A DNA stretch of 64,000 nt from Spirodela intermedia (GCA_902729315.2 LR746276.1:4508169-4572168); one strand, 5' to 3'; positions 10,411 through 23,387 are shown, numbered from the stretch's first letter. Numbers and translations: made by a program. The notes: generated by a model not told the origin, from the letters alone.

Positions 10411-13400
10411 TCATAACTTCTTTGAAAGATCGCTAACTCCGTGAGCAACCTCAAAATACCATGACTCCCATGCTTCCACGTAGTGGGCAAAAAGATCACT
10501 CAAAGCTATGTGAGATAAGAAACATTAGATAGGAAACTGAAAAAAGAAAAAGAAAAAGGGATTGTTTACAACTAAAATAATTGAAGTGAAGATACATTGA
10601 TTTATGGATAGAGAGGGGGAAGAGAGAAATAGAAGGGGGATGGCTCTCACATGAAACCTATATTCTCAACAAGTTTTGATTCTCATAAATAGTGAAAATC
10701 CCTTACAAGTATATTAAGATAATAGAAAAGAATGTATTTACAAAAGTGTGAACCAATTTAGCTTTCACACAAGTAAAAATAATTCAAAACATTCATGTTA
10801 CTTAACATTGAGGAAATTATAACATGCGAGTAACTATCAAAACAAGAATGACAGCAATAACATTTAAGTAAAATCACAAGGTAGATAAAATTTATTTGTC
10901 CTTTGTAGGACTACTTTGTTGCAAAACTATAATTTAAGCTTGCCCAAAAATTTATCAAAGACAAATTGAATCCCAGTAACCTCGTGACCATAGCAACTTA
11001 ATGAAGTACATAAACATGTGAATATCACCATCCATTGTATGTAAACTTAATCTTGTGTAAACACCCATTGTACTTTTTAGATCAAAAGTATAGAAAAATC
11101 AACAACAAGGTTAAGATTAATGTGATTATCCTAACAAGATTTATTGTATTAGTTTTCAACAATTTTCTTTCACAAATACTTCTACTCATGAAAATCCACA
11201 AGCTCTTCATCCTTCTTTACCAATCTTATAGGTTTTAAGTGGCCAACAACTTTATTTGACCAAAGGTAGATATTATTTCAAGAAGTGCAATGCAAATCAA
11301 AAGAAAAACCAACAAAAAATAGATAATGATTGCTCATTTACAATATTATCAACATTCAATTTAGTCATTGATAGACGAATATATGGAAGAATTTCATTAG
11401 CAACTTTGATCATTGAATGCAAAAAGACAAGTAGGTGAGGCATGTAAATTGCAAACACTCTTACAGTTAATTCATTTTTTGTAAAACCACACGTAATATT
11501 CCAAATATAGGACAGATATGTCAACATCCCAACATAAATGCACTAATTAATTGAGTAAAAAATGCAAGAAAAAATAGAAGAAAAGGATGAATGAATCATC
11601 AGTTGGTTACATTAAAAATCGTGACCATCAAAAAGTATAATACAAAGAGCAAATGACAACTACAGTCCATAACAGAAAAGATAACCTTCAACATGACAGA
11701 ATGACATGTGAAAGATGAGGATACCTTGGTTATGATAATGCGGGTGAAAGGAAGTTGTCAATGTCTCCAAATCACAATTCATTTTCCCATGTATCACCTC
11801 TGGGTCCTTGTCCTTTTTATCAACCCTAACAGGACAGAATGGTCCAAAAACATAACTAGGAGGGGTCTGAAGCTGTCTCTGTACTGTAAGATTGCGTTCC
11901 TTTATAACATTACTTTTTCTCTGCACTGCCGTCGGCTTCTTTTTCTTAGTATCAATATTGGTGATGTCTGAGCCAAATGTCCTTCTACTCAACTGCCTTG
12001 AGGTTTCACCAGGAGCCTCTGTCACAGCATTCTGTAGCTTCCCATTGAAACCTAGCCATCTAAATGCTGGTTTTCTGCTTTCAGAATCATGTGCCTGTAG
12101 TAATAAAAAAACAGTAAAATAACAAATATATCCTTTCGATGTTAATAACAAAGGGCACTAACGTTACCTTTTCTATCAGAGACAATGATGACAGCACATT
12201 TGCGATGTCATAAAGTCGCCGAACTTTTGCAACATTGTCTTTGAGGAAGAAAAACAACAAGTACTAAATTAAGTGAATGGAAAAATCGAATTAAAATACG
12301 AGGAGGTAGATGTACTTACTTCTTATTTGAGATGAATAACCATCACAGAACAACAATTTTGCAGCTTCATCAAGAGAGATTACTGTTGCCTTTTTTTAAA
12401 AATATATGAATTTGAAAATACTCATGCAGTCATAGAAAACGTAAACTAAGGAAAAATAAAACAAGATTGGTGTCAATTGATCCTTACATCAGTAACGAGA
12501 AACAACTTAACAAAGTTCTGGGTAAACAGACCCAAGGACTTCTCTCTTCTGTTCTCCATACCTAGAAATATCATCCAAAAGAGTGTGAAGAAAAATTCGA
12601 GTAAAATAACAACAAGCACATTTTACAAACACGTTTTTTAATTTTCTTCGTTTTATGTATTTTAAGTTAATAATTTACACGCGAATGTGAACGCAAGGAT
12701 CCCAGTTTTGATGCATAGTACGATCCTAATCTAATTTAAGGGAAACGAGACGCAATTAAGTGTTTAGCAGAATGATATATTGGACAGAAAAACCGAGAGC
12801 GGAGGCTCACCAGATCCACCTTCGGAATATACACTTCCAAGAGCAATGGAGGAGTTGTGGCTAGTTCTATCTTCCCCAAACCCTGTGATCCGTGGAGATA
12901 AGTCTTCCTCTGCTTCATCGTCTGGATACTTTACAAACCATTCGGAAAGAAAGGGGTCTTAAATTTGCATCATCGAATATTGATCCTCCCAATTTTAACA
13001 AATACACCGTCATACAACGTCGACCATTTTCACTCACTTCGACTAATGGAGCAGGTTTTGGTAATCGATTGCCGTTAGTTTCCTTCATTGCCTCTTCCTA
13101 CGTTATCAATAAGCAAGAAATGGTAAAAAAGGAAAAAGAAAAGATGAATATCTGGGAAAATATAAAAAAAATCGTCGAGAACCCTCTAGTCCTCCCACAT
13201 CCCTCTAAGAGACTTGTAACCTTGAGATTCTTCAACGCCTGGGGAATTCCGCACAAACCTATCCACGTATACCGGTTTTTGCCCTTCCTAGCAAGAACCT
13301 GAAAGAAATGGACCATGCAAATATCGCAAGACAACACAAGAAACCGTCGTATCAGTAAAAACAACAGCGACCAACAACAACAAGCCAAATGCGAAAAACG

Positions 13401-13721
13401 TAACCCACCCCAACACTCTCCAAGACGTTCACGATATCATATATGCGGCGCCTCTCGACGCCAAGTCGACCTGCGGCGTCATCCAGACACACCAAATCGA
13501 CCCCGTTCGTGTCGTACAGATTCATGAAACTGCAGATTCCAAATATCAGACGTGCGTACAGAATTTAGTCGTCTCTCACAAGAAAAAAGGGACTTAGGTT
13601 CATCCGCCTAGAAGAAGGAGGGGCAGGAGCGAAGACCGCGAATGTGGCCTTACTTGGTGCAGAGGAGGCCCAGAGATTTCTCCTTCCTGCTATACTTGCT
13701 CCCTCTGCTCTCTGGTTCCAT
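10411..13721 (-). CDS. DEL: DP-E2F-like (DEL/E2Fe-type) atypical E2F transcriptional repressor
   Basis: Nine exons: 13654-13721, 13409-13529, 13214-13298, 12811-12957, 12488-12561, 12320-12389, 12168-12238, 11725-12094, 10411-10505. Together they give 1101 nt, 366 residues. Atypical E2Fs bind E2F sites as monomers and repress cell-cycle or endocycle genes in the nucleus. Two winged-helix DNA-binding domains are visible. The first, residues 10-85, starts YSRKEKSLGLLCTN and has ERRRIYDIVNVLES. The second, about 143-228, starts NRREKSLGLFTQNFVKLF and has VRRLYDIANVLSS and SRKPAFRWLG. An FGSDITNI motif and the C-terminal DLFAHYVEAWESWYFEV are also DEL features. There is no dimerisation or activation domain, as expected. 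Exon 3 uses a weak donor (A/GTCTCT); it is the only choice that keeps the frame into exon 4. Intron 8 is 1.2 kb. Confidence 0.94.
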
Positions 13722-13991
13722 CTCTTCTGCCTTTCTCGTCTACGATCCTCCCGAAGCATCCCGAGAGATAGAGAGAGAGGAAACGGCGACCGGGGAAAGT
13801 CGAGGGCGAGCAAGTTCAAACGGGAACATATGACGGACCGTTCAGCGGGACAGACCACTTTATATAGGAGACGATTGAGGAGATTTGAAAATTTTACAAA
13901 ATCCTGTCCACTTTTGTCGTTATCGAACCGGTAAACCGCCGATGGCCGGTAATCTCCGCCACTCCTCGCATAGGAGGCAATTGAAGCCGCA

Positions 13992-14003
13992 GTTCCCGCC
14001 AAG
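13992..14003 (-). promoter_or_regulatory. E2F-like binding site upstream of DEL
   Basis: The minus strand reads CTTGGCGGGAAC, matching the classical palindromic E2F site TTTGGCGGGAAA at 10 of 12 positions. It lies 270 bp upstream of the DEL start. E2F genes are often E2F-regulated, so autoregulation is plausible but inferred. Confidence 0.4.
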
Positions 14004-14219
14004 AATGTATAATTGCTCCGATCCCCAAATATTAAGTTGCATTTACATATTTCACATACTAGTATTTAAATTTTTTTCATACCTCTATAGGTTCAACGAT
14101 GCTCTCTCGACAATTAATAAATTACGTCTCGTTTTTCGCTGTGATCCAAATAAAAAAATCTTTGTACTGATCTTCAACTCTTGATCAATCGGCATCGTAT
14201 AGGTAAACCTTCTTGATGC

Positions 14220-14257
14220 AATATATATATATATATATATATATATCTATATATATC
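14220..14257. repeat. (AT)n microsatellite
   Basis: About 13 AT units followed by further TATA-like repeats (CTATATATATC) in the shared upstream region. It could also act as a TATA-rich core promoter for the plus-strand gene. Confidence 0.9.
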
Positions 14258-14588
14258 TACTATTGCTTCCTGGAGAGTCGGAGAGGGAAGTCGTGGCAGG
14301 GGAGCAAATGCCAGATCAGATCTGACGTGTCGTCGCCGTCGGCCGTCGCCGTCGCCTTTGAAGGTCTATTTAAGAAGGATGTCAAGAAAGGGTCCAGAAG
14401 ATTCGAAGATCATCAAACAGTTATATCTACTTCCCGGCCATATTTAATCTCTCTGATCCGCGTTCTCGATCCCTTCGTCCAGCGGCCCTTCCCTTCTCTG
14501 GTGCCGTCGAGGAGACGGGTCCATCGCCGGAGGCCGGTCGGTCGCCCCCGAGGCGGCCGGAGGAAGGGGCGGGCGCTGTTCTTTGAAG

Positions 14589-17500
14589 ATGCTGGGGCGC
14601 CGCTGCGGGAGTCCCCGGGCGTTCTTGGCCTTGGGGTTGTTCCTCCTAGGGTTAGGGTTGGACTGGGTGCCGGTGGCGCAGCCGCTGAAGGTCCCACTCA
14701 GGGTGAAGGATTTGCTCCCGGTCCTTCCGCGGCAGGTCTCGTGGCCAGTGCTCAACAATCTCCACAGCGCCGTCGACCTGCTGCCGTCGTTTGTGGGCTC
14801 CGTCGCGCCTGAGAACGGAACGATTGGCTGGAAGGGGACCTGCTTCCTCGATAACGAGGCGCGGCTAGAGTTTACGAGCGGTGACCGTGGTGATGACCTT
14901 GGTGGCGGGGTTCTCCACCTCAAGGCATGTGTTCCTGCTGATCTAATTATGCGCTCAATTTTTCTTGTCGAAACCAAGCATATGATGTTTCATTTCTTTC
15001 GAGGAACTTTTCTCGTCACAGAGTAGATCTCAGTTTGTCCAAGGAGTCATTTCCATTAATGCTCAAGAAATGTTCGATGGCTCTGCTTAAGACGTTGCCA
15101 CCCTCTTTGCCCTTATTTTCTGTGAGCATGGGGCGGTACAGTGATGACTTCGTTCTAAAACCCCATCTTTTGACTGGATATTTTTCGGCAAAGAACTGTT
15201 GATATTTAAAGAAAGTATAAATTCACAGAAAAAATAACAAAAAAAGAGAAAATTGGCAATCTGCCTGCCCTAGGAAAAAGAGAGACCAGTCATTGGATCT
15301 ATGAATTGTTCAGAGGACTGATGGCGCTGGAGTAATGATATGTTACGGCTATTTATTTGATAGATCGTAGCTTATGTTCATTATCACTTATCAAACTGTT
15401 ATTGCTGTTGCAACGTATCTTATCTGTTATACCATTAGCTGCTTGTTTTGGCAAATGTGGCCTGGTTTTAGTATAATTTACTGAAATCTAATGATGCCAT
15501 CTCTAGATTCTTTTGTTGGGGTGTCACACCTTTAGTAGCTATATGTTCATACCATCGAACATATACTGAAATATAATGATTATGAAACAGATGTCATTTT
15601 TTTATAATAATAATACTATCAAGTTACTTTTGCATAATTTTGAGCAATTTCCTCCTATTTTCTCGGTATAAAAAACATTTTTCATTGATTTCTAATTCTT
15701 TCAATCCTCTTCATTATATCTGACATGCCTGTACAAATGATTAGTTGTTGTTACCAAATCACATTTAACGGGAACAAGGACATGCATATCCGATACATCT
15801 ACCAAAACACACAAGTCAGGTAAACCTAATGATGACCTGATTTGGGGAGTCTTGTCGCCTGGGAAATTATTGTCTTTGGAATTTTCACAAAACCAATTTG
15901 GTTTCTGCAGCGAGTTCCTTGGATTTTTTCATGAAAAGGAGAGCATGCCCATACATTGCGGCCCAGTGCATACTTATGGTTTTGGACCCACACACTGTAG
16001 TCAAGATTTTGAGTTAAACAAAAGAGTGTCTAGCAAGTTGCCGTTTAGTCAAGTAGAATCTATTTGCTATTGGGTTTATTTTCTTAGATCAAATTTTAAT
16101 CAATTCAAGATAAACTACGAATTTGGATCATAGAATTCAGATCCTTGTTTTTTTGTCCCAAATATCAGGAGCGGTTTTGATTTTGATTCCCCATGGGATC
16201 ACAGGATTCTTGTATGTTTCTTATATTCTAAACAAAATCGCAACAACATTGTTTAGGCAAACACGACTCAGTTATGGTATTCAAGATGTGGACATAATAT
16301 CAGAATCATTTTTTTTTTCCAGAAGTTCCTAGGTTTTAACATCTGAACTCTGCAAGAGTTATGCACACGACGTGTACCATGTGACCTTTACCGTGTCAAG
16401 AATTAGCTGGGTTGTCACATCTTTGTGGTTTCCCTTTTTACCCTTCATGTGTGGGCCAAGTTTCCTTTTCACTTTCCCCACCCCGCATCAGTTGATTGGG
16501 ATCAGTATGTCGTATGATTTACTGAATCGTTTTCTACAATCTTTTTCATTGTTGGTACAAGAAAAAGCTTCCTTGATGAACTTAGGTGGGTGAACAGAAT
16601 AATTTCCCTGATGATCTCTGTACAATCAACTAACAGAGTGCTACAGTACACTATTAATGTTGAGTCAATGTCGGTAGCTGTGAAAATTATTTGTATTTAG
16701 ATATTACTGTTTCTTTAAAATTGAGCTTATATTTACTTGGAATTCTTCATTAGATTTTAAATATTGGATTTGTGTCCTTTGCTGACAAAGGGCATAGTTT
16801 ATCAATGCTTGTGTGTTTAAGACGGTCTCTTCTACTCCCATTCTTTTCTGCAGACAGATGCAGCCCACAGCTGGACTTGCATGGATCTGTATGTATTTGC
16901 AACCCCATACAGGATTATGTGGGATTATTACTTCTCTACTCGTGAGCATACCTTGGAGATCAAGTCGTGGGAAGAACCGGCTGAACTCGAATATGTCTCT
17001 TTCTACATCCTGTGTTTCCTTTTACTTGGATATTTTATGTAATACTGCCACAGGATACTGACGCTTTTGGGATGTTTGATCAGGTGAAACAACATGGAGT
17101 AGCAATCTTTTTGATGCAATCTGGGATGCTTGGCACTCTGCTCTCTCTCATAGATGTCCTACCTCTATTTTCAAACACTTTGTGGGGGCAGAATGCCAAT
17201 ATAGCTTTTCTAAAGAAGCATATGGGGGCTTCATTTGAAAAACGTCCCCAGCCTTGGCAGGCAAACATTAGTGTGGCTGATGTACATTCAGGAGATTTTT
17301 TGGCTATTTCAAAAATCCGTGGTCGTTGGGGTGGATTTGAGAGCCTAGAAAAATGGGTAACCGGAGCATTTGCGGGACATACTGCCATTTGTTTAAAAGA
17401 TGAAGATGGCAATCTTTGGGTTGGTGAATCAGGTCATGAAAATGAAAAGGTACATTCACGATGTTCAATAATTCGTCTTTGAAACTGAAGTATTGAGGCA

Positions 17501-20482
17501 TGATTCTAATACTATTTATGGCCTAACCTTCCATTCAAGGCTTTTTTTGGATGGGCTTGGTAGGTAAATAGTTTTAATTTACAATATGTGACAGTTGCCA
17601 AAGGAATAGATGGAACCTATGGAAATGTACGGTAGCTGGCATTTTCTGGTCATCACTGTCGAGGTTTTGTGTTGTATCTAACCCTTTTTTTTGGTCCACT
17701 CTACATTTCTATACAGGGAGAGGAAATTATAGCAATAGTTTCTTGGGATGAGTGGTGGGCAGAGGCACTTAAAGACAGTTCAAACCCACAAATTGCATTG
17801 CTTCCTTTGCATCCAGATGTGCGTGCGAAGTTCAACTCTACAGCAGCATGGGAATATGCTCGAAGCATGTCAGGACAGCCCTATGGTTACCATAATATGA
17901 TATTCAGCTGGATTGATACAATTGGGGACAATTATCCCCCACCTCTTGACTCTAACTTGGTATGGTTCTGAATTTGACAAGCATAGTGCAGTAATAGATT
18001 TTACACTTTCTCCTTGTTCATTCTTCAACATCTGCAAAATTTGGCATTGTATTTTCTCACTTTCCATGTGAATCGTTTGAGCCCACGATTCTATGGTTTA
18101 GAACTTGGCTTTCAAACCTGACTTTTTTTTGGCTCTTTCATTTATCTCTTCAATATTACGATATGATATGAAGGATGTACTAATTCCCACAACGCTTTTA
18201 AAGTTTTTCTCTGGAGAGGCCTTTGTGTTTAAAAAAACTGTAGTGTCAGAGTTTAAATGCACCTTTATGTTAGAACCAATTCTTCATATAAAATATGATC
18301 CTGAATGGTATGAAAGGGTGAAAGGTGAGGCTGTGTCCCGATTGTTGTGAATGTGTAACTGAAAGTCTCAGTTCTAATGATTTGTTACTCTTCGTACCAT
18401 TATTTAATTTTTTTTAAAATGTTTACTTTGTTGAAAAAATTAATCCTTGGATATTTGGTTGTGATAGTAACCAGGTGAGTAAATAACAGGTTTTTTGACA
18501 AGTTATAATGATCTAACTCGCGTTTTTTTTTCTTTTTTTTGGCTTCTCTTTTCTATTCATACCAATTGATCGGTTTTATGGAAAGTTTATGTGAAAATGC
18601 AATTGAAATCTCAATCTTAATAAAAAAAATTCTCTTCACAGCTTATAACGAATCAAAATGTTTAGTTGGTTGACGTTGCGTTTGGTGCTAATAGTTAGTA
18701 TGTGTGCAGGTGACAATTTTGCTGGCATGTTCTGTTGAGCTTTACTCATTTAATTTACTTGGGTTCCATTTACTTATCATCCCTGTTGACTAGTTATAAT
18801 TTATATATGGCCCCCATTTTGGTGCAAAATCCTCTGGTTAGACTATTATCTTTCTACATTCATGGAACAAAAAGAGATGCACCTTGTGAATAAAAATGGA
18901 GGCCAACAAAGGTGTGTGGACTTGCCGATGATAAAAAATTGAAAATAACTGATCATCAGACATTGAATTGAACATTTGTCGGATAATTGTACTTGATATG
19001 CATTTGCCTTGCGCTAATATTGGGCAAACAGTGGAAAAAATATGAGATGGGAAACGGTTAGTGCTATGGAACATTTATAGCTACACACTGTTAAAGAGTT
19101 ATCTTTTCGTGCACTAGGCTGTAATGACGAAAAAACCAAGGTTTTGCTACGTACTTGGCGGAATATTAGTTTTCAATCTTACCCTGTCCATATGAAATTG
19201 CTGATTTCTTTTTTCTCTGATGCAACATTTTATATAGAGATCTATCTTGAATTTTGCTGAAGGAATAATTGAGGGAGAGTGAAAAGATGGGACCTTTTCT
19301 GTCCTTTTTGCTGGATCATGGATGTTCTTAATAATTTCACACTTCTTCATCAATTTCCTCGAAATACTGAGATTTTGATGTATTCCTTTCTCTCTCTGGG
19401 GGTGACAGGTGATTTCTATTCTGTCAATGTGGACGAGGTTACAGCCATCCTATGCAGCCAACATGCTGGATGAAGCCCTTAACAAGAGGCTTGGAACGAA
19501 GGTAGGATGGTACACAGTTTTCACCACTGATGTTGGTTCGTTAAGCCGAAATATTTTTTCTCGGCTATTTGTTGATGACAGCTAAAAGTTTATCAGAAAT
19601 TAGCATATTTCGTTTCCGTGGGCGGGACCTCAATGATCGTCATTTATCATCATTTTACTCAACCGCTTGGATTCCTTTTCCGATGGGCAAGCTGCCTCCC
19701 AGATGATGATGACCTTTGACTCACTTGCATAATATCATGGTCTAGAACTGGAACCATCCTAGAGGTTATCTGTGATTTGTTTATTAAACGGAAATAAAGT
19801 ATTATTCATTAAGTAAACAGTAACAGGTCAAACCGCTGTCTTGTGGGCCCATCAACTGAGCAGCTTTCTTATCTATTTTGATTAGTGAAACCTGGCCAGA
19901 GTTGGAGGTTGTTGATCTGCATTGGATGAAGAAATGTGTGACGGGTCCCTTGTTTGTGTCCCCCTTGTTCAACAGGAGCTTAGCTTGCACCACATACTCG
20001 CCGAGGCAGAGAGACGCGGCATCACCCTGGACCACCTGCTGACGATCCCTGAGCAGGACGACTGGGTCTATAGCGACGGCAAGTCCACCACCTGCGTCGC
20101 CTTCATTCTCGGGATTTACAAGGCGGCGGGCATCTTCGAACCCTTCTCCAGCTCCATCCAGGTCACCGAATTCACCGTAAGTTCCCCCTCCTCTCGACTT
20201 GCACACACACTCTGATGTCAGCTCTATTTATCTATCAAAGTCCAGTGAGCTGGGAAATAACGAGACGGTCTGCAGATCCGGGACGCGTACACGCTGAGGA
20301 TATACGAGGACAACCAGACTCGGCTCCCGAGATGGTGCAACGACGGGAAGGTCCCCTTCTGCCAGATCCTCGGGGAGTACCGCATGGAGCTGCCAGAGTA
20401 CAACACCATCCGGCCGTACGCCTACATGAACGAGCACTGCCCCTCGCTCCCGCCGACCTACGAGCGGCCGGCGAATTGCTGA
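14589..20482 (+). CDS. Predicted secreted protein with permuted papain-like (YiiX-type) fold
   Basis: Seven exons: 14589-14924, 16854-16994, 17084-17449, 17717-17959, 19409-19501, 19976-20176, 20276-20482. Together they give 1587 nt, 528 residues. I recognise it as a conserved plant protein of unknown function. The N-terminus has a hydrophobic signal or anchor at about residues 11-25. The core has SGDFLAISKIRGRWGG, then GHTAICL with His258, then WVGESGHENE, and much later STTCVAFILGIYKAAGIF with Cys433. The order His before Cys, with an aromatic and helical segment after Cys, is what circularly permuted NlpC/P60 or YiiX-like amidases show, so hydrolase activity on a peptide, amide or lipid substrate is inferred. 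Intron 1 starts with GC (CTCAAG/GCATGT) and exon 2 ends at a weak GTCTCT donor. Both choices keep phase and match relatives as I remember them. Confidence 0.86.
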
Positions 20483-22633
20483 CTTGACCCACCTCGACGC
20501 CGGCAGCTAGCTTAATCTGTGTATGTATAGCCAGCCTTCTTATTTGTTTCCTCCACTCTCACCGACACGAGCCTGCCTGTAAAGAGAAGGTTCCTCAGAT
20601 TGGCGATGCGCGTGGTCGACTCTGGACGGTGAATCGGAATAATCTCAGCTTCGTTCTTAATCTCCCGCCCCGCCCAGGAACAGAAAGATACGAGATCGCC
20701 TCTTCCATCTGTTACCGCCCTCCCCCTCGGCTGACTCGCCTACAGGAGCTACTAAAGAGATGATGGGTCCTCGCTCAGATTCCACTTCTGCTCAAGTAAA
20801 GAGATCATCCGTCCTCTGGCACACGCTCGGATTGGAGATGCGTGGCATCAACTCTGGACGGTGAATGAGAAGAATAAGAACTAAGTTCTACAGTTGCTCG
20901 TGTGGAAGGGTCGCCCATGTTCTGCCAATAGAACGTCTTACGAGTGCAGGCGCAGGCAATAGAATGCGTGTTCTGCTTGGGTTTTTTGTTATGGAGAAGA
21001 TTTAGTAGTGTGGATTCAAGTGGTCGTCAGGGATGGATGAAGAAAAGGCTTTGGGGTGGAAGCCAAGTTCAGACAAATGTTTGAGAATAGACATGCTTTT
21101 TGTTTTGGGGAGGAAACCGAGTTCAAAACTAGGATCAATCAAAATTGCCGAATAGGGAAAGCGGGCGAACAGAAATGGGCGGGTTCCTTGAGCTGCTCTC
21201 GCATGATGATTGGATTGCATACATAATACTCCACGCTTTCCTTCACGCTCACTGAAAAAAAAGGGTCGCAAAACATCAGAACACACGGCTCTCCATAAAC
21301 TCATACCACACTAGAGCGAGAAAGAGAGCGAGAGAGACGAGGGAAGGGCTATCCAGGAAAAACTTTCCTAATAAAGATGGATAAGAGGAAATTTGCATGA
21401 AGCAGGGGTAAACAACGGGTGATTTCTCTAGGGTGCTTAAGGTTTGGCAATCCGAAGTCAGACAGGGTATCGAATGCTCCTAAAAAGATTATTGATGTTC
21501 AAACAAGGTTACAGAAGATGCCACACTTCAGTAATAATTTAAGATTCACACGGGTTTAAAAACAATAACTTTTTGTACATAAATTCCTTTTGGGAAAACT
21601 TTTTATGAGTACCGATGTCTACAAATTATAATGATATAGAAATAAAGATCATGATAACATATGCGTGTATTTAAATTAATTTGTACAGTATGATTGTGTT
21701 TCTACTGCCAAATCTCTAATTAACATTTTCCTTCTTCGTTATTCAAACAGCTGCTGTACAGCAATATAACAAGAGTTCCTGTTAGGAACACATTAAATAA
21801 TTATTACTCACTATAAGAAATGAAGAAAAAGCTGTACACTCCAAACTATATATGAAAGATTGTCACACAAATAGCTGATATACGGAAAAGAATAAACATA
21901 AGCGGATCAACGGCTACGGATTAAAGAGGAAAGAGTGAATGTGGTCAGACAGCCAAGGGTGGGGAACTCTTCAACCACTTGATCAGGAACTCTGATCCAC
22001 AAAGAGCATCATCACATCACAACTTAGGTTGGGGAAGACAGAAGACAAGAGGGGAACAACACTGAGCCTAGACATTTCTACATCAGTAGCCTTATAGCAA
22101 CAAGAAAAAAATCAAATCGGATTAGACCACGCCACTTCAGTAACGAAAAAATATAGGGATTTGATTGGCAGGAGTCAGTATGGTCAGACAGCCAAGGGTT
22201 GTCTTCAACTACCGGATCAAAGTCTCTAGTCCACAAACCAACGTCAGAGCCACAGCCTAGGGAGCAGCATCACAAAGTCAACACACATCTACACTGGAAA
22301 CATTATGGATCTGGTAGTGGGCAAGAGAGCCAGGGCATATTCCCTCGTCAACAAGTGACGGATCGGGAAAAAATTATGCGGCAATGAATGTTCCTCTGGG
22401 AATTAAACAACTGAATGGAGTTCTAGCGCATTTCCTTCTCGCAGCCAACTAATAACTACTTAGAACAGATACTACTAGTATGCTTTCTTGTGCTTATATC
22501 AAATTCTCATCAATTATTGAACGAGAAGGAAACAACAGCATATTCTACTTACGTTAGCTGCATTCCCTGCATGGAACTAAATCGGGATACTTTCAATGGA
22601 AATCAAACTTTTATCATATAAAGAGGTCTCACC
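20483..22633. other. Intergenic region between papain-like gene and RPL35A
   Basis: No coding exon is supported. It holds two similar sequences of about 70 bp at 21941-22007 and 22180-22240, both containing GGTCAGACAGCCAAGGGT and ending near CCACAAA. A second weak echo pairs 20580-20640 with 20815-20875 (TTGGAGATGCG and CTCTGGACGGTGAAT motifs). Otherwise I see nothing. Confidence 0.55.
21941..22240. repeat. Imperfect direct repeat, two copies of about 65 bp
   Basis: Copy 1 is at 21941-22007 and copy 2 at 22180-22240, separated by about 170 bp. Shared blocks include GGTCAGACAGCCAAGGG, CTTCAAC and GATC followed by a CTAGTCCACAAA-like end. It is probably an old local duplication. Confidence 0.6.
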
Positions 22634-23387
22634 TCAAATGTTGCTCGGGTACATGAAAACTCTGACTTTTGCACCCTGAATAAGAAGCAAAACATATAAG
22701 GAAACATAACATATCACGTCAAAAAAAAGATGAACAAAAGACAAGTAGGTCCATCTTACCATGGATCTGGGAGGGAGGTTGGACTTAAACTTAGCACGAA
22801 CAACACCGCTATTTCCATGGGGCCGGGTGACTTTTCCCCATATGCATCTATAGTGAGACCCATTCTTCTTCACCTTTGCCTTGTAGATGTAAGCCATGCG
22901 CTTACCGCAATACCACACTACTTCTTCCTTGGTATTAACACCCTCGATCTGGATTAGAGAAGTGTTCTCACACTGGTTCGACTTCGATCTGACACATTCA
23001 AAAGAAAACGAATTTCATATTTTCAGAAGAACTCCGCAACGAGCACAATCACAACGAAAGGAGACTATGACCACTGGCAGACATTGCTGCAAGCTAATCC
23101 AATGTATACTCTGAAAAAAGCGAATCAAGGCCCTTGCCTCTTGTATCCGAGAATCGTCCCACGGACGTATAACCTGCAAACGGGACCAAAAAATAATGCA
23201 ACTCAGAAGCGAAACCGCCAACGAATAGATAATCGAACGGAGTCTCGCTATCCCAACCGAGGGGTTTGACTTGCCCCGCGCCAGCAAACATTTGTTATCT
23301 TGCAGTTTCTAGCCGAGGTAAGAAGAAGAGCGAGAGAAAATCAACCACAGCGAACCTGACGCGCTCTCCCTGCCGTCCCTTCACCAT
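22634..23387 (-). CDS. RPL35A: 60S ribosomal protein L35a (eL33)
   Basis: Four exons: 23356-23387, 23138-23173, 22760-22988, 22634-22675. The 339 nt encode 112 residues, the usual length of plant eL33. It is a structural protein of the large cytosolic ribosomal subunit. The N-terminus is [17 protein letters not shown]. Next come [44 protein letters not shown] and [12 protein letters not shown], ending [10 protein letters not shown]. Intron 2 begins with GC, not GT (AAGAG/GCAAGG), and ends tgtcag; no GT donor is available between the last conserved codon and the stop that follows. GC-AG introns have strong flanking consensus, as here. The promoter side carries ACCCTAGAAACCC near 23461, a telo-box-like motif typical of ribosomal protein genes. 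Confidence 0.98.

Larger units (their letters stand above)
13722..14588. promoter_or_regulatory. Shared head-to-head upstream region of DEL (-) and the papain-like gene (+)
   Basis: 867 bp separates the two divergent start codons. It contains an E2F-like motif near 13992-14003, an (AT)n tract at 14220-14257 and a GC-rich leader next to the plus-strand gene. Whether the promoter is truly bidirectional cannot be told from sequence. Confidence 0.45.
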
